33,722 nt of DNA from Enterococcus durans NBRC 100479 = LMG 10746 (GTDB lineage: Bacteria > Bacillota > Bacilli > Lactobacillales > Enterococcaceae), in NCBI RefSeq assembly GCF_001544215.1, contig NZ_BCQB01000032.1, positions 1 to 33,722 on the forward strand, read 5' to 3'. The notes under the pieces are model-generated. The model was given only the letters and a program-made list of their open reading frames with translations, made no database searches and was not told the origin of the DNA. Position 1 is the stretch's first letter, and every line of letters starts with the position of its first letter. Shown here piece after piece: positions 1 through 8,470 of this stretch. A program made the position numbers and the translations under genes.

Positions 1-7
1 AAATATT

Positions 8-679
8 TTATCCTTGATTATTCGATGTCTTCGCAGCTGGATCAAGTCGGCGTTCTAGGATTCCTAAGACCCAGTCGGTAATGATAGCCATCAAAGCAGT
101 TGGCAACGCACCGGCTAGTATGATCGATGTACCATCTGTGGCATTGGTCCCACGAATGATGATATCCCCTAAGCCACCTGCACCAACGAAGGCACCAATA
201 GCAGTGATCCCGATGGCTACGACTAAGGCATTTCTGATCCCAGCCATGATAACAGACACAGAAAGGGGAAGTTCGACCATAAATAGCCGTTGTGTAGCTG
301 TCATCCCCATTCCTTTTCCAACATCAAGGATTCCTTTATCTACTTGGATCATCCCAGTGTAAGTATTTTTGATGATCGGTAATAGAGAATAAAGAAAGAC
401 GGTCACGATCACTACATTGACACCTAATCCAAGGCCAATCATCAAAATAGAGATCATTGCCAATGAAGGCACCGTTTGGATGATATTTGCCAAGCGAATC
501 ACCCAGTTAGCTAATTTTCGTTTGCGAGAAACCATGATCCCAATTGGAATCCCGATGACTGCTGCAAATAATACACCGTAGATCGAAATCAGAAAGTGGC
601 GGATGAATTGTGAAAAGACATAGGCGCCGTTTTCTTGAAAATAAACGATGAATTGTTGAAACCAGTTCATATTTTCCAT
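8..679 (-). CDS. opuCD: Osmoprotectant (glycine betaine/carnitine/choline) ABC transporter permease OpuCD
   Basis: Membrane permease of an osmoprotectant importer. It has several hydrophobic segments and, at about residues 125-185, the binding-protein-dependent permease loop (GMGMTATQRLFMVELP followed by GIRNALVVAIGITAIGAFVGAGGLG) that docks on the ATPase. Length is normal for the small OpuCB/OpuCD permeases. It is the last gene of the opuCA-CB-CC-CD operon and resembles the opuCB product upstream, so the two should form a heterodimeric channel. The frame opens at a GTG at 688 that overlaps the opuCC stop (GTGA). I prefer the ATG at 679 because the purine-rich AAGGGAAGTGAG would be too close to the GTG. 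The gene ends 7 bases from the window edge, so its terminator is outside. Assignment to the family is firm; the exact substrate is inferred. Confidence 0.88.
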   Translation of the reverse strand: MENMNWFQQFIVYFQENGAYVFSQFIRHFLISIYGVLFAAVIGIPIGIMVSRKRKLANWVIRLANIIQTVPSLAMISILMIGLGLGVNVVIVTVFLYSLLPIIKNTYTGMIQVDKGILDVGKGMGMTATQRLFMVELPLSVSVIMAGIRNALVVAIGITAIGAFVGAGGLGDIIIRGTNATDGTSIILAGALPTALMAIITDWVLGILERRLDPAAKTSNNQG

Positions 680-684
680 TACGC

Positions 685-1602
685 TCACTTCCCTTCAAAA
701 TAGTGATTTTCTTTTAAAAATCGTTCAGCTACAACAGAAGGTTCAACGAGATTGTTGTCTGCTTCATAGTTCAACTGCTGCATTTTTTCCGTACTGATGG
801 TGTTGCCTAACTTATTCAATGCTTCTTCTAATCCAGGGGTATTCTTCAATACCTGATTGTCAACAACAGGAGCAGCATCATAAGGAGGGAAGAAGTTGCG
901 GTCATCTTCTAACATGACCAAGTCATAACTTGCAATCCGTCCATCAGTGGAATAGCCTAGAACGATATCCATTTTTCCGGCTTCTACAGCGTCGTACACT
1001 AGACCGATCTGCATAGGCAGGATCGAATCAAAAGAGAAGCCATAGGTTGTTTGAAACCCATCGTATCCATCTCCTTTACGAGTGATCCAAGAGGTATCTA
1101 CACCAGCGACAAGTTGGTCAGCAACATTTTTTAAATCACTGACTTTTTTTAGATTGTATTTTTCAGCTGTATCTTTTCGCACAAGAAAAACATAGGTGTT
1201 TTCAAAACCGTAAGAAGGGAACCATGTTTGATCGTATCGTTTTTCAAATTCTTGTTTCACGATAGCAAAAGCTTTCTTAGGATCTTTTTCTGGTGGTAAG
1301 TTCAAGGTAGTTGTTAAATCTGTTCCAGTATAACGTGCTGCAGAGATAGAGGCATCGCCATTCATCATCGCTTGATGATTGATCGTGGTTGTCGCCAAGT
1401 TGTTGATGATAGCAGTATTTTTATCTGTATAGTGTTCCACCATCCCAGCAACTAAACTAGCCAAAATTTGCGCTTCAGAGGTAATCCCGCCGGTGATGGA
1501 GATCGTCTCTTCATCGGTGTTGCTGGCTAAACCAGGAAAAGAACAGCTTGCCAAAAGAAGAGCCGTGACCATAAGTAAGAGACTATTTAGTAATCGCTTC
1601 AT
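685..1602 (-). CDS. opuCC: Osmoprotectant ABC transporter substrate-binding lipoprotein OpuCC
   Basis: Extracellular solute-binding lipoprotein that captures quaternary-ammonium osmoprotectants for the OpuC importer. The N-terminus is a lipoprotein signal: MKR, a hydrophobic run, then the lipobox LLASC with Cys20 as the lipidated residue. The mature part matches the OpuAC/OpuCC family, with aromatic-rich segments such as [14 protein letters not shown] and [11 protein letters not shown] and [12 protein letters not shown] that in this family form the cage around a trimethylammonium group. At 305 residues the length is usual. Its ATG overlaps the opuCB stop by four bases (ATGA), with a GGAG site 8 bases upstream inside opuCB, so translation is probably coupled. 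Ligand preference among carnitine, choline and betaine cannot be read from the sequence. Confidence 0.9.
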   Translation of the reverse strand: MKRLLNSLLLMVTALLLASCSFPGLASNTDEETISITGGITSEAQILASLVAGMVEHYTDKNTAIINNLATTTINHQAMMNGDASISAARYTGTDLTTTLNLPPEKDPKKAFAIVKQEFEKRYDQTWFPSYGFENTYVFLVRKDTAEKYNLKKVSDLKNVADQLVAGVDTSWITRKGDGYDGFQTTYGFSFDSILPMQIGLVYDAVEAGKMDIVLGYSTDGRIASYDLVMLEDDRNFFPPYDAAPVVDNQVLKNTPGLEEALNKLGNTISTEKMQQLNYEADNNLVEPSVVAERFLKENHYFEGK

Positions 1603-2240
1603 TCGTCATTCTCCTCTCTTAAGGCAATAGGGGTAAGACGATTTTCTAATAGCCCTAGTAAGAAATCTGCCAGTAGTGCTAGGATCGTTACAGGAATTGT
1701 TCCAGCGAAGATCAAATCTGGCTGATAGTTATTCAAGCCACTAAAAATCAGATCACCTAAACCGCCAGCACCGATATAAGAGGCAAGCGTTGCCCAAGCG
1801 ATGACATAAACGGCAGCTAAACGAATTCCTGCCATGATCGTTGGCATAGCAATCGGCAATTCTACAGAAATAATAGACTGGATATTTGTCATGCCCATCC
1901 CTTTTGCAACGTCACGATAGTTCCAGTCAACGTTTTTCATGCCAATAAACGTATTTCGCAAAATCGGTAGTAGAGAATAAATAAATAGTGCAATAATGGC
2001 CGGTGTTTTTCCGACACCAAAGAGAGGGATCATCAAAGCTAACAAAGCAAGAGAAGGGACCGTTTGTAGCGCACTAGTGATACCGATTACGATATTGGCG
2101 ATTTTAGGCAGACGAGTCAATGCTACGCCAAGTGGTACAGCGACTGCGACCCCGAGAATCAAAGCTACAGCGGAGATGTAGATGTGTTCGATACTCTTGT
2201 TTAAAATTTCAGCGCCATATTGTTGAAAAAATTCAGTCAT
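1599..2240 (-). CDS. opuCB: Osmoprotectant ABC transporter permease OpuCB
   Basis: Inner-membrane permease and partner of OpuCD. The 213-residue protein has about five to six hydrophobic stretches and the coupling loop near residues 118-165 ([20 protein letters not shown], then [15 protein letters not shown]). The first 20 residues are a short amphipathic lead. It begins 3 bases after the opuCA stop, preceded by an AGGAGGAG site overlapping the end of opuCA, and its last codons overlap the opuCC start, so the operon is tightly packed. The order opuCA-CB-CC-CD is the same as in Listeria and Bacillus opuC operons. Confidence 0.9.
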   Translation of the reverse strand: MTEFFQQYGAEILNKSIEHIYISAVALILGVAVAVPLGVALTRLPKIANIVIGITSALQTVPSLALLALMIPLFGVGKTPAIIALFIYSLLPILRNTFIGMKNVDWNYRDVAKGMGMTNIQSIISVELPIAMPTIMAGIRLAAVYVIAWATLASYIGAGGLGDLIFSGLNNYQPDLIFAGTIPVTILALLADFLLGLLENRLTPIALREENDE

Positions 2241-2243
2241 CAG

Positions 2244-3419
2244 TTACTCCTCCTTTGTGTCAACGGAGGTGGATGAACCAATCGCATTGGTGATCGAGTG
2301 TTCTTCTCCCCAGATGACATCATAGACGATATCCACCAGAGAAGCTCTTGTCAAAATACCTACGACTTTGTTGTTTTCATCCACAACAGGGACGTATTTC
2401 AATCCGCGTTTCAAGATCCGTTGTAAGGTATCACGTAGATAGGCGGATTCTTTTACATAAAAAACTTGTTTATTCAAAATATCACCGACACTTGATACTT
2501 TGCCACGTTTTTTATCTAGCGTTTCAACATCGATAAATCCTTTTAGAACATTTGAATTGTCTGTAACTAATAATGTATCGACACGTTTTTCCCGCATGAG
2601 TTTGATTGCTTCTTGTAATGATTTTTCAGGCGTGATCGTAATGGCTTTATTCAACATTACTTCGCCTACTCGTGTGGTGTCGGGTTTCGCTTGGAGTAGT
2701 CGATCTTCACCGATCAATTCTTCGACAAATTCATTTGCAGGATTGCGTAAAATGTTTTGAGGGGTGTCGTATTGGATCACTTTTCCTTCACTCATGATAG
2801 CGATCCGGCTCGCTAATTTGATGGCTTCATCCATATCATGGGTAACAAAAACAATCGTCTTCCCTAAACGTTCTTGCAGATCCTTGACTAGATCTTGTAA
2901 AGAATCGCGAGTAATGGGATCAAGTGCGCCAAATGGCTCGTCCATCAAGATGATATCTTGGTTAGCTGCAAGTGCTCTTACTACACCGATCCGTTGTTGT
3001 TGACCACCAGACAACTCATGAGGATAACGGTCAAGCATTTCACGTGGAAGTTCAACTAGGTCGATCATTTTTTCCGCAGTTTTATTGCGTTCTTCTTGGC
3101 TGACTTTCAGGAGTTTTTGTACGAGGGTGATATTCTCACGAATCGTCATATGAGGCATCAACCCGATACTTTGGATCACGTAACCGATTTGTCTGCGTAG
3201 CTCTACAGGATTGATATCTTGGATCGATTGACCATCGATCAATATTTTTCCTTTCGTCGGATCAGTCATTCGGTTGATCATACGCATCGTCGTTGTTTTA
3301 CCGCTTCCACTGGTACCTATAAAGCAAATAAATTCACCTTTTTCGAACGAAAGATTGACATTATCGACGGCTATTTTTCCACCTTTGTAGATTTTTGATA
3401 CATTTTGGAATTCAATCAT
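2244..3419 (-). CDS. opuCA: Osmoprotectant ABC transporter ATP-binding protein OpuCA with tandem CBS domains
   Basis: Cytoplasmic ATPase that powers the OpuC importer. Residues 1-235 form an ABC domain with Walker A GTSGSGKTTTMRMINRM (about 36-52), the signature LSGGQQQR, Walker B ILMDEPFGALDP and the switch His in VTHDMDEA. Residues about 250-375 form two CBS modules (VGEVMLNKAITITPEKSL and VGDILNKQVFYVKESAYL). In the family these sense ionic strength or cyclic di-AMP. It is the first gene of the operon. A weak candidate promoter lies upstream on the minus strand (TTGTAT at 3488-3493, 17-base spacer, CATACT at 3465-3470). The ATG is preceded by AAGAGGTGG. Family identity is certain; osmotic regulation is inferred from relatives. 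Confidence 0.92.
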   Translation of the reverse strand: MIEFQNVSKIYKGGKIAVDNVNLSFEKGEFICFIGTSGSGKTTTMRMINRMTDPTKGKILIDGQSIQDINPVELRRQIGYVIQSIGLMPHMTIRENITLVQKLLKVSQEERNKTAEKMIDLVELPREMLDRYPHELSGGQQQRIGVVRALAANQDIILMDEPFGALDPITRDSLQDLVKDLQERLGKTIVFVTHDMDEAIKLASRIAIMSEGKVIQYDTPQNILRNPANEFVEELIGEDRLLQAKPDTTRVGEVMLNKAITITPEKSLQEAIKLMREKRVDTLLVTDNSNVLKGFIDVETLDKKRGKVSSVGDILNKQVFYVKESAYLRDTLQRILKRGLKYVPVVDENNKVVGILTRASLVDIVYDVIWGEEHSITNAIGSSTSVDTKEE

Positions 3420-3523
3420 GATGCCACCTCTTTTTCACTTTCTATAAAGACTGTTACTAATAATAGTATGCCTAAAATAACGTAGGAATACAAATGTTGC
3501 AGCTGTCATTTGTTCTTAGGTTT

Positions 3524-3553
3524 TTGCCAATCCGCTGGTAAAAATGGTAGAAT
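3524..3553 (+). promoter_or_regulatory. Sigma-A type promoter for queA
   Basis: TTGCCA (3524-3529), an 18-base spacer and TAGAAT (3548-3553) lie 32 bases upstream of the chosen queA start. The fit to TTGACA/TATAAT is good but not perfect. Confidence 0.55.
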
Positions 3554-3585
3554 GATGGGGCACAAGATAGAAAGTGAGTGACGAT

Positions 3586-4617
3586 ATGTTAACAACAGAA
3601 GATTTTGATTTTGACTTACCAGAAGAATTGATTGCTCAGACACCGTTAAAAGACCGTGACCAATCTCGTTTACTTGTTTTAGATCGAACAACAGGCGAAA
3701 TGAAGGATAAACATTTTCATGATATCATTGAAGAATTAAATCCTGGTGATGCACTAGTAATGAATAATACGCGAGTGTTGCCAGCACGTCTATATGGAGA
3801 AAAGCCAGATACAGGCGCACACTTGGAAGTTCTTCTTTTGACAAATACAGAAGGTGATACATGGGAAACGCTGATCAAACCAGCGAAACGTGCGAAAGTA
3901 GGCACACGGATTTCTTTTGGGGATGGCCGATTGCAAGCTGTGGTCAAAGAAGAATTAGAACATGGTGGCCGCATCATCACATTTGAGTACGAAGGGATTT
4001 TCTTAGAAATCCTTGAATCATTAGGTGAAATGCCTTTGCCGCCTTATATCAAGGAACGCTTAGAAGACCCAGATCGTTACCAAACCGTTTATGCTAAGGA
4101 GAACGGCTCAGCAGCAGCACCAACAGCAGGCTTGCATTTCACGAAAGAATTATTGGATGAAATCGAAGCAAAAGGGGTAGAACTAGTCTATCTTACGTTA
4201 CATGTTGGTTTAGGAACGTTCAGACCTGTAAGTGTGGACAAAATCGAAGAGCATCACATGCACAGTGAATTTTATCGTCTAACGGAAGAAGCAGCTGAAC
4301 GACTAAATCAAGTGCGTCAAAATGGCGGGAAAATCGTAGCCGTGGGGACAACATCTATTCGAACACTAGAAACGATCGGTACGAAATTTGATGGAGAAAT
4401 CAAAGCGGATAGCGGTTGGACTGATATTTTTATTACACCAGGCTACCAATTTAAAATCGTTGAGGCGTTCTCGACTAACTTTCATTTACCAAAATCAACA
4501 TTGGTCATGTTAGTTAGTGCGTTTGCTGGAAGAGAGCTGACGTTAGCGGTGTATCAACATGCAATTGATGAACGCTATCGTTTCTTTAGCTTTGGCGATG
4601 CAATGTTCGTGAAGTGA
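3586..4617 (+). CDS. queA: S-adenosylmethionine:tRNA ribosyltransferase-isomerase QueA
   Basis: Transfers and isomerises the ribosyl part of S-adenosylmethionine onto preQ1 in tRNA, giving epoxyqueuosine in the wobble position of GUN-anticodon tRNAs. The protein follows the family throughout: start [20 protein letters not shown], the segment [21 protein letters not shown], and [22 protein letters not shown] and [20 protein letters not shown]. The length of 343 residues is usual. The frame is open from a GTG at 3574, but the ATG at 3586 fits the family N-terminus and lies 7 bases after AAAGTGAG. It appears to be monocistronic, with its own promoter and a strong hairpin terminator. The next queuosine gene in the window is tgt at 9.4 kb, so the two are not in one operon here. 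Confidence 0.95.
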   Translation: MLTTEDFDFDLPEELIAQTPLKDRDQSRLLVLDRTTGEMKDKHFHDIIEELNPGDALVMNNTRVLPARLYGEKPDTGAHLEVLLLTNTEGDTWETLIKPAKRAKVGTRISFGDGRLQAVVKEELEHGGRIITFEYEGIFLEILESLGEMPLPPYIKERLEDPDRYQTVYAKENGSAAAPTAGLHFTKELLDEIEAKGVELVYLTLHVGLGTFRPVSVDKIEEHHMHSEFYRLTEEAAERLNQVRQNGGKIVAVGTTSIRTLETIGTKFDGEIKADSGWTDIFITPGYQFKIVEAFSTNFHLPKSTLVMLVSAFAGRELTLAVYQHAIDERYRFFSFGDAMFVK

Positions 4618-4653
4618 TTTTAATAAAGAGCGTGAAGCAAAAAAACTCGAAAT

Positions 4654-4710
4654 AATCAAAAAACAGTGGTCGCAGCAGAATTTCTCTGCTTGGATCACTG
4701 TTTTTTGATG
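4654..4710. terminator. Bidirectional terminator between queA and the convergent small gene
   Basis: The arms ATCAAAAAACAGTG and CACTGTTTTTTGAT are complementary, with a smaller GCAG/CTGC stem nested inside. A-rich and T-rich flanks on the two sides allow it to end transcripts from both directions. Confidence 0.8.
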
Positions 4711-4714
4711 TTGC

Positions 4715-5122
4715 TCAGTTTTCTGGCTGATCAACATATCTTTTTAAAGGAATAATATTTAACACTTTTTGTGCATTAGGATAAGTTGCTTGGATAGCGG
4801 TCAAAATCGATTGATTTTTCGGATGAACAACATTTCGAACGATTTTTTTCCTCCCAGTAGATTCGAAATAGATTTGATGAACATCCGCATCAGCAAAAAT
4901 GATTTTTTTTTGTAACAACTCTCTTTGAAAAGGCGGTGCGACATGTCCCCAGTCGAAGAAATCAAGTTGTGTCTGTTGCTGATCAAAATGAATCTTTCGC
5001 TTTAATTCGTTTTCCGTCACACAATCTTCTGTAAAGATGAATTGTTTGAACAGATAGTGATTCCCCAATGAATCCGTTTTTTTGTCATATTGAATATAAA
5101 TTTTACAGTCTAATAAATGCAT
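4715..5122 (-). CDS. Hypothetical protein, 135 residues
   Basis: Unrecognised, but probably a real gene. A GGGGGAAG ribosome site lies 5 bases before the ATG, the frame is fully open, and it ends just before the shared terminator at 4654-4710. The protein has no signal peptide and no membrane segment. It is rich in Phe, Tyr, Gln and Lys with many alternating hydrophobic residues (for example KIYIQYDKKTDSLGNHYLFK), which suggests a small soluble beta-rich fold. The C-terminal third is basic (GRKKIVRNVVHPKN). It points toward queA, away from the Ca2+ ATPase gene. I cannot assign a function. Confidence 0.7.
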   Translation of the reverse strand: MHLLDCKIYIQYDKKTDSLGNHYLFKQFIFTEDCVTENELKRKIHFDQQQTQLDFFDWGHVAPPFQRELLQKKIIFADADVHQIYFESTGRKKIVRNVVHPKNQSILTAIQATYPNAQKVLNIIPLKRYVDQPEN

Positions 5123-5182
5123 CTTGCTTCCCCCTGAAGAAAAGATAGCACAAATTAGGGTGCAGAAATATCGATATTTTAG

Positions 5183-5480
5183 TTAATTTAAAAATTTTTT
5201 GAACAAAAAAAGAGCCAAGCTCTCGATAAGCTCAGCTCTCTCGTATTCGGAAGGAATCGAATAAACAGAAATAAGTGTAACTTTCCATGATTCATGCAAA
5301 GTACGGTGTTGAATTTCTTCTTGATAAACAAAAAATCTTGTTTTCGTTACATCTTCAACAGTTGAAATGTTGAAACATCTCTTGTTCCTATTCAATTTTC
5401 AGACGTTCATGTTATTCATTTGTTACGTATCTTGTTACTTCTTGTTTTGGAGACTCGATCATCCAAACATCCATACGCAT
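5183..5480 (-). pseudogene. Decayed small gene or non-coding transcript body
   Basis: Two coding-like pieces lie on the minus strand in different frames. The upstream piece (5480-5412) reads MRMDVWMIESPKQEVTRYVTN and ends at a stop. The downstream piece (5395-5183, 70 codons, apparent TTG start, no ribosome site) contains VEDVTKTRFFVYQEE and IPSEYERAELIESLALF. The downstream frame has an in-frame TGA two codons before its TTG and no internal ATG, so a normal start is missing. A promoter, a cre site and an AAGGAGG sequence lie upstream at 5595-5642, and a terminator sits inside the 3' end. The simplest reading is an old gene of about 120 codons that has decayed. An alternative is a small regulatory RNA. 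I do not recognise the protein. Confidence 0.4.
5205..5239 (-). terminator. Rho-independent terminator on the minus strand
   Basis: Read on the minus strand, AGAGCTGAGCT pairs with AGCTTGGCTCT (11 pairs, counting two G-U pairs) across a 7-base loop and runs into seven T's. It lies inside the last 20 codons of the 70-codon open frame, so the transcript should end before that frame's stop codon. Confidence 0.65.
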
Positions 5481-5613
5481 TCACTATTTATAAAGGTATA
5501 CTTTACATGTAATCAGTGGTGAAACCTGTACTTCTAACAACTTTGTTTGCCTATTCTAATCTATCGAGAAATTCTTCTGTTTATTTGATGTTATCCTCCT
5601 TCCTTACACCCAT

Positions 5614-5642
5614 ATAATAGCATAGTTTGATAGCGTTTGCAA
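5614..5642 (-). promoter_or_regulatory. Sigma-A promoter driving the 5.6-to-5.2 kb minus-strand unit
   Basis: On the minus strand TTGCAA (5642-5637), a 17-base spacer and TATTAT (5619-5614) predict a transcript start near 5607. An AAGGAGG sequence (5601-5595) follows almost at once, but no ATG, GTG or TTG sits at a workable distance after it. Confidence 0.55.
5628..5641 (-). promoter_or_regulatory. Catabolite-responsive element (cre), CcpA site
   Basis: TGCAAACGCTATCA on the minus strand matches the cre pattern TGNAANCGNNNNCA at every fixed position. It overlaps the -35 box and spacer of the minus-strand promoter at 5614-5642, a position typical of CcpA repression. The Ca2+ ATPase promoter begins about 55 bases away on the other strand. 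Confidence 0.65.
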
Positions 5643-5695
5643 AAGAAAAGTATTTTTTTCTACCTATCTAATTTGGATACCATTAAGCGCTATAC

Positions 5696-5725
5696 TTGAA
5701 TGGATCAAAAAAAAGATGTTATAGT
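5696..5725 (+). promoter_or_regulatory. Promoter for the P-type ATPase gene
   Basis: TTGAAT (5696-5701), an 18-base spacer and TATAGT (5720-5725) lie 46 bases upstream of the ATPase ATG. Confidence 0.45.
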
Positions 5726-5771
5726 AAAATTAGTACCTTTTTTGTGCGTACAATATTAAAGGAGGAATAGG

Positions 5772-8414
5772 ATGGACAAATACAAGCAGACGGTGAAAGA
5801 AGTAGAGCAGGAAACAAAGACAGATATTGAACAAGGACTGACGACGGGAGAAGCAGAAAAACGAAGTCAGCAGCAAGGAAAAAATCAATTTGATGAAGCA
5901 CCAAAAGAATCGATCACAAAAAAATTTCTGCGGAGTTTATCTGATTTTACAACGATCATTTTACTTATAGCAGCAGTCATTTCGTTTTATACAGCGTTCG
6001 CGACAGAACATGGCGACTTATTTGAAGGGCTTTTGATCATTGCTATCGTTATCATTAACTCAGTGTTAGCGGTCGTGCAAGAAGGAAATGCAGAAAAAGC
6101 GTTAGAGTCATTGCAAGATATGAACAAGCAGACGGCAACTGTTATCCGCGATGGCAAAGTAGAAAAAGTTGATGCAGAAAATCTGGTAGTAGGCGATGTC
6201 TTAGTTTTAGAATCGGGTTCTGCTATTGCCGCTGATGCTCGTTTAGTTGAAACGTCGCAGTTGCGAGTAGAAGAATCGGCACTGACAGGTGAAAGTGAAG
6301 CGGTTGAAAAAGAGGCAGATTACATCACTAAAGAAGATGAGTCGCTTGGCGATCAGTTGAATATGGTCTTTAAAGGATGTACTGTAGCGGCTGGTCGAGG
6401 AAAAGCAATCGTCACAGCTATTGGAATGGACACAGAAATGGGTAAGATCGCTGGTCTTTTGAATGACCATACAGCCCAAAAAACACCTTTACAAATACGG
6501 TTGAATCAACTAGGAAAACGGATCAGCTTGATTGCACTAGCTGCCGCTGTATTGGTTTTTATTATCGGGGAACTTCAAGGTGAACCATTGCTAGAAATGT
6601 TTATGACGTCAGTTTCTTTAGCCGTAGCCGCTGTACCGGAAACATTGACCGTTATCGTTACGCTGACATTGGCATATGGTGTACAGAAAATGGCTAAAAA
6701 ACACGCGATTATCCGTCAATTACCAGCAGTCGAGACCTTAGGGACAGCCAATGTCATCTGTTCCGATAAAACTGGTACATTGACCCAAAATAAAATGCGC
6801 GTTCGTCGGGTTTGGAGCAAAGAAGATGAAGTAACGGATATCGAGGACTCCATGACAAACAGCGCGATGGAAATCTTGAAAATGGCGGCGCTTTGTACCG
6901 ACGTTACAGTAGAAAAAGAAAACGATGATCTTATCGTGAAAGGAAATCCGACTGAAGCAGCAATTGTACGTGCTGTAGAAGAAAATTATCATACAAAAGA
7001 GGAATTAGAAGAAAAATACCCACGAATTGATGAACTTCCATTTGATTCTGATCGTAAAATGATGACGACAGTCCATCAAATGGGGGAGAAATACATCTCA
7101 ATTACTAAGGGAGCATTTGATGTTTTATCTGAACGCTTTACTTCAGGTGATGTGGAGCAAGCTACTGCTGTCAATGATCGTTTTGGTAAAAATGCGTTAC
7201 GTGTGATTGCGGTTGGCTATCGAACATATGACGAAGAGCCGCAAGAAATCACTTCTGAAGCGTTGGAAAATGATCTTCGCTTGATTGGTTTGATCGGGAT
7301 GATCGACCCACCACGACCAGAAAGTAAAGGGGCCATCAAACGTGCGAAAAAAGCGGGCATCAAAACGGTGATGATCACAGGGGACCATGTCGTGACTGCC
7401 AGCGCCATTGCAAAAGAATTAGGAATCTTATCTCATCCATCGGAGGCGCTTTCCGGTTCTGAATTACAAGCATTGTCAGATGAAGAACTAGATGAACGGG
7501 TACAGGAGCTTTCGGTTTATGCTCGTGTGACTCCAGAAGATAAGATCCGCATCGTAAAATCATGGCAACGAACAGGTGCTGTAGTAGCAATGACTGGAGA
7601 TGGGGTCAATGATGCTCCAGCTTTAAAGGCAAGTGATGTTGGCTGTGCGATGGGCATTGCAGGAACAGATGTTGCGCAAAGTGCTTCGGATATGATTTTG
7701 ACAGATGATAATTTTGCTACGATCGTTGATGCGGTAAGTCAAGGACGCTCGGTTTATCAAAATATCCGTAAGGCAATCAATTTTCTATTGAGTTGTAATA
7801 TTTCTGAGATTTTCATTGTGTTGATTGCGATGTTATTAGGTTGGGGAGCGCCATTCACGGCTGTTCAGTTGCTATTTGTCAATGTCGTAGCAGATGGATT
7901 GCCAGGATTCGCTTTAGGAAGAGAGCCTGCTGAGAAAGGGATCATGGATGAAGCACCGATTCCTAAAAATGAGGGGATATTTGCTCGTGGTCTGATGCAG
8001 AAGATCGCCATCAATGCGAGTGTTTTTACAGTCGTTACTTTATTTGGTTACTATTTAGGAACATTTGTAAATACGATCAGTCCATGGGTAGAAGCAAGTC
8101 AAGAAGTAGGGCAAACAGTTGCTTTCTTGGTATTGGCGTATTCGTCAATCTTACATGTCTTCAATGTGCGCAGTAGCCAGTCGATCTTCAAAGTGAACCT
8201 AGCAACGAATAAATCGTTACTGGAAATGGCTGTTCTATCGATCGTCATCACTACGGCAGTTGCATTATTACCATTTACGCAGACACTATTCAATTTAGTC
8301 CACATTAGTTTGAATCACTGGCTCTTAGTGGGATTATTATCGATCGTACCAATTGCGGTCGTCGAGTTGATCAAATTCCATCAATTACCAGAAGCAGAAG
8401 AAGAGGAAGAATGA
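5772..8414 (+). CDS. Calcium-type cation-translocating P-type ATPase (PMR1/SERCA-like)
   Basis: P2-type ATPase that uses ATP to export a cation, most likely Ca2+. The 880 residues carry, in order, an N-terminal cation-ATPase domain, two membrane helices at about 60-105, the actuator motif TGES (172-175), the M4 motif with Pro289-Glu290, the phosphorylation site DKTGTLT with Asp332, the nucleotide-binding segment KGAFD, the MITGDH motif, the hinge GDGVNDAP (Asp610) and six C-terminal helices. Length and order match bacterial PMR1-type pumps such as Listeria LMCA1. A strong AAAGGAGG site lies 7 bases before the ATG. The acidic tail PEAEEEEE is notable. The M4 sequence is PETLTVIV instead of the more usual PEGLP or PEALP type. 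Mn2+ or Mg2+ as cargo is not excluded. Confidence 0.88.
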   Translation: MDKYKQTVKEVEQETKTDIEQGLTTGEAEKRSQQQGKNQFDEAPKESITKKFLRSLSDFTTIILLIAAVISFYTAFATEHGDLFEGLLIIAIVIINSVLAVVQEGNAEKALESLQDMNKQTATVIRDGKVEKVDAENLVVGDVLVLESGSAIAADARLVETSQLRVEESALTGESEAVEKEADYITKEDESLGDQLNMVFKGCTVAAGRGKAIVTAIGMDTEMGKIAGLLNDHTAQKTPLQIRLNQLGKRISLIALAAAVLVFIIGELQGEPLLEMFMTSVSLAVAAVPETLTVIVTLTLAYGVQKMAKKHAIIRQLPAVETLGTANVICSDKTGTLTQNKMRVRRVWSKEDEVTDIEDSMTNSAMEILKMAALCTDVTVEKENDDLIVKGNPTEAAIVRAVEENYHTKEELEEKYPRIDELPFDSDRKMMTTVHQMGEKYISITKGAFDVLSERFTSGDVEQATAVNDRFGKNALRVIAVGYRTYDEEPQEITSEALENDLRLIGLIGMIDPPRPESKGAIKRAKKAGIKTVMITGDHVVTASAIAKELGILSHPSEALSGSELQALSDEELDERVQELSVYARVTPEDKIRIVKSWQRTGAVVAMTGDGVNDAPALKASDVGCAMGIAGTDVAQSASDMILTDDNFATIVDAVSQGRSVYQNIRKAINFLLSCNISEIFIVLIAMLLGWGAPFTAVQLLFVNVVADGLPGFALGREPAEKGIMDEAPIPKNEGIFARGLMQKIAINASVFTVVTLFGYYLGTFVNTISPWVEASQEVGQTVAFLVLAYSSILHVFNVRSSQSIFKVNLATNKSLLEMAVLSIVITTAVALLPFTQTLFNLVHISLNHWLLVGLLSIVPIAVVELIKFHQLPEAEEEEE

Positions 8415-8419
8415 TAAAT

Positions 8420-8454
8420 AAAAAAGGTTACTGCTTGGGGCAGTAACCTTTTTT
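8420..8454. terminator. Bidirectional terminator after the ATPase gene
   Basis: AAAAAGGTTACTGC and GCAGTAACCTTTTT form a perfect 14-base-pair stem with a 5-base loop, placed between the ATPase gene and the convergent DUF975 gene. Confidence 0.9.
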
Positions 8455-8470
8455 GCTTTATCTAGAACGT

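Noticed and set aside
81-362. A 93-codon plus-strand frame opposite opuCD
   Set aside because: It is antisense to a well-supported permease gene and has no promoter, ribosome site or family features.
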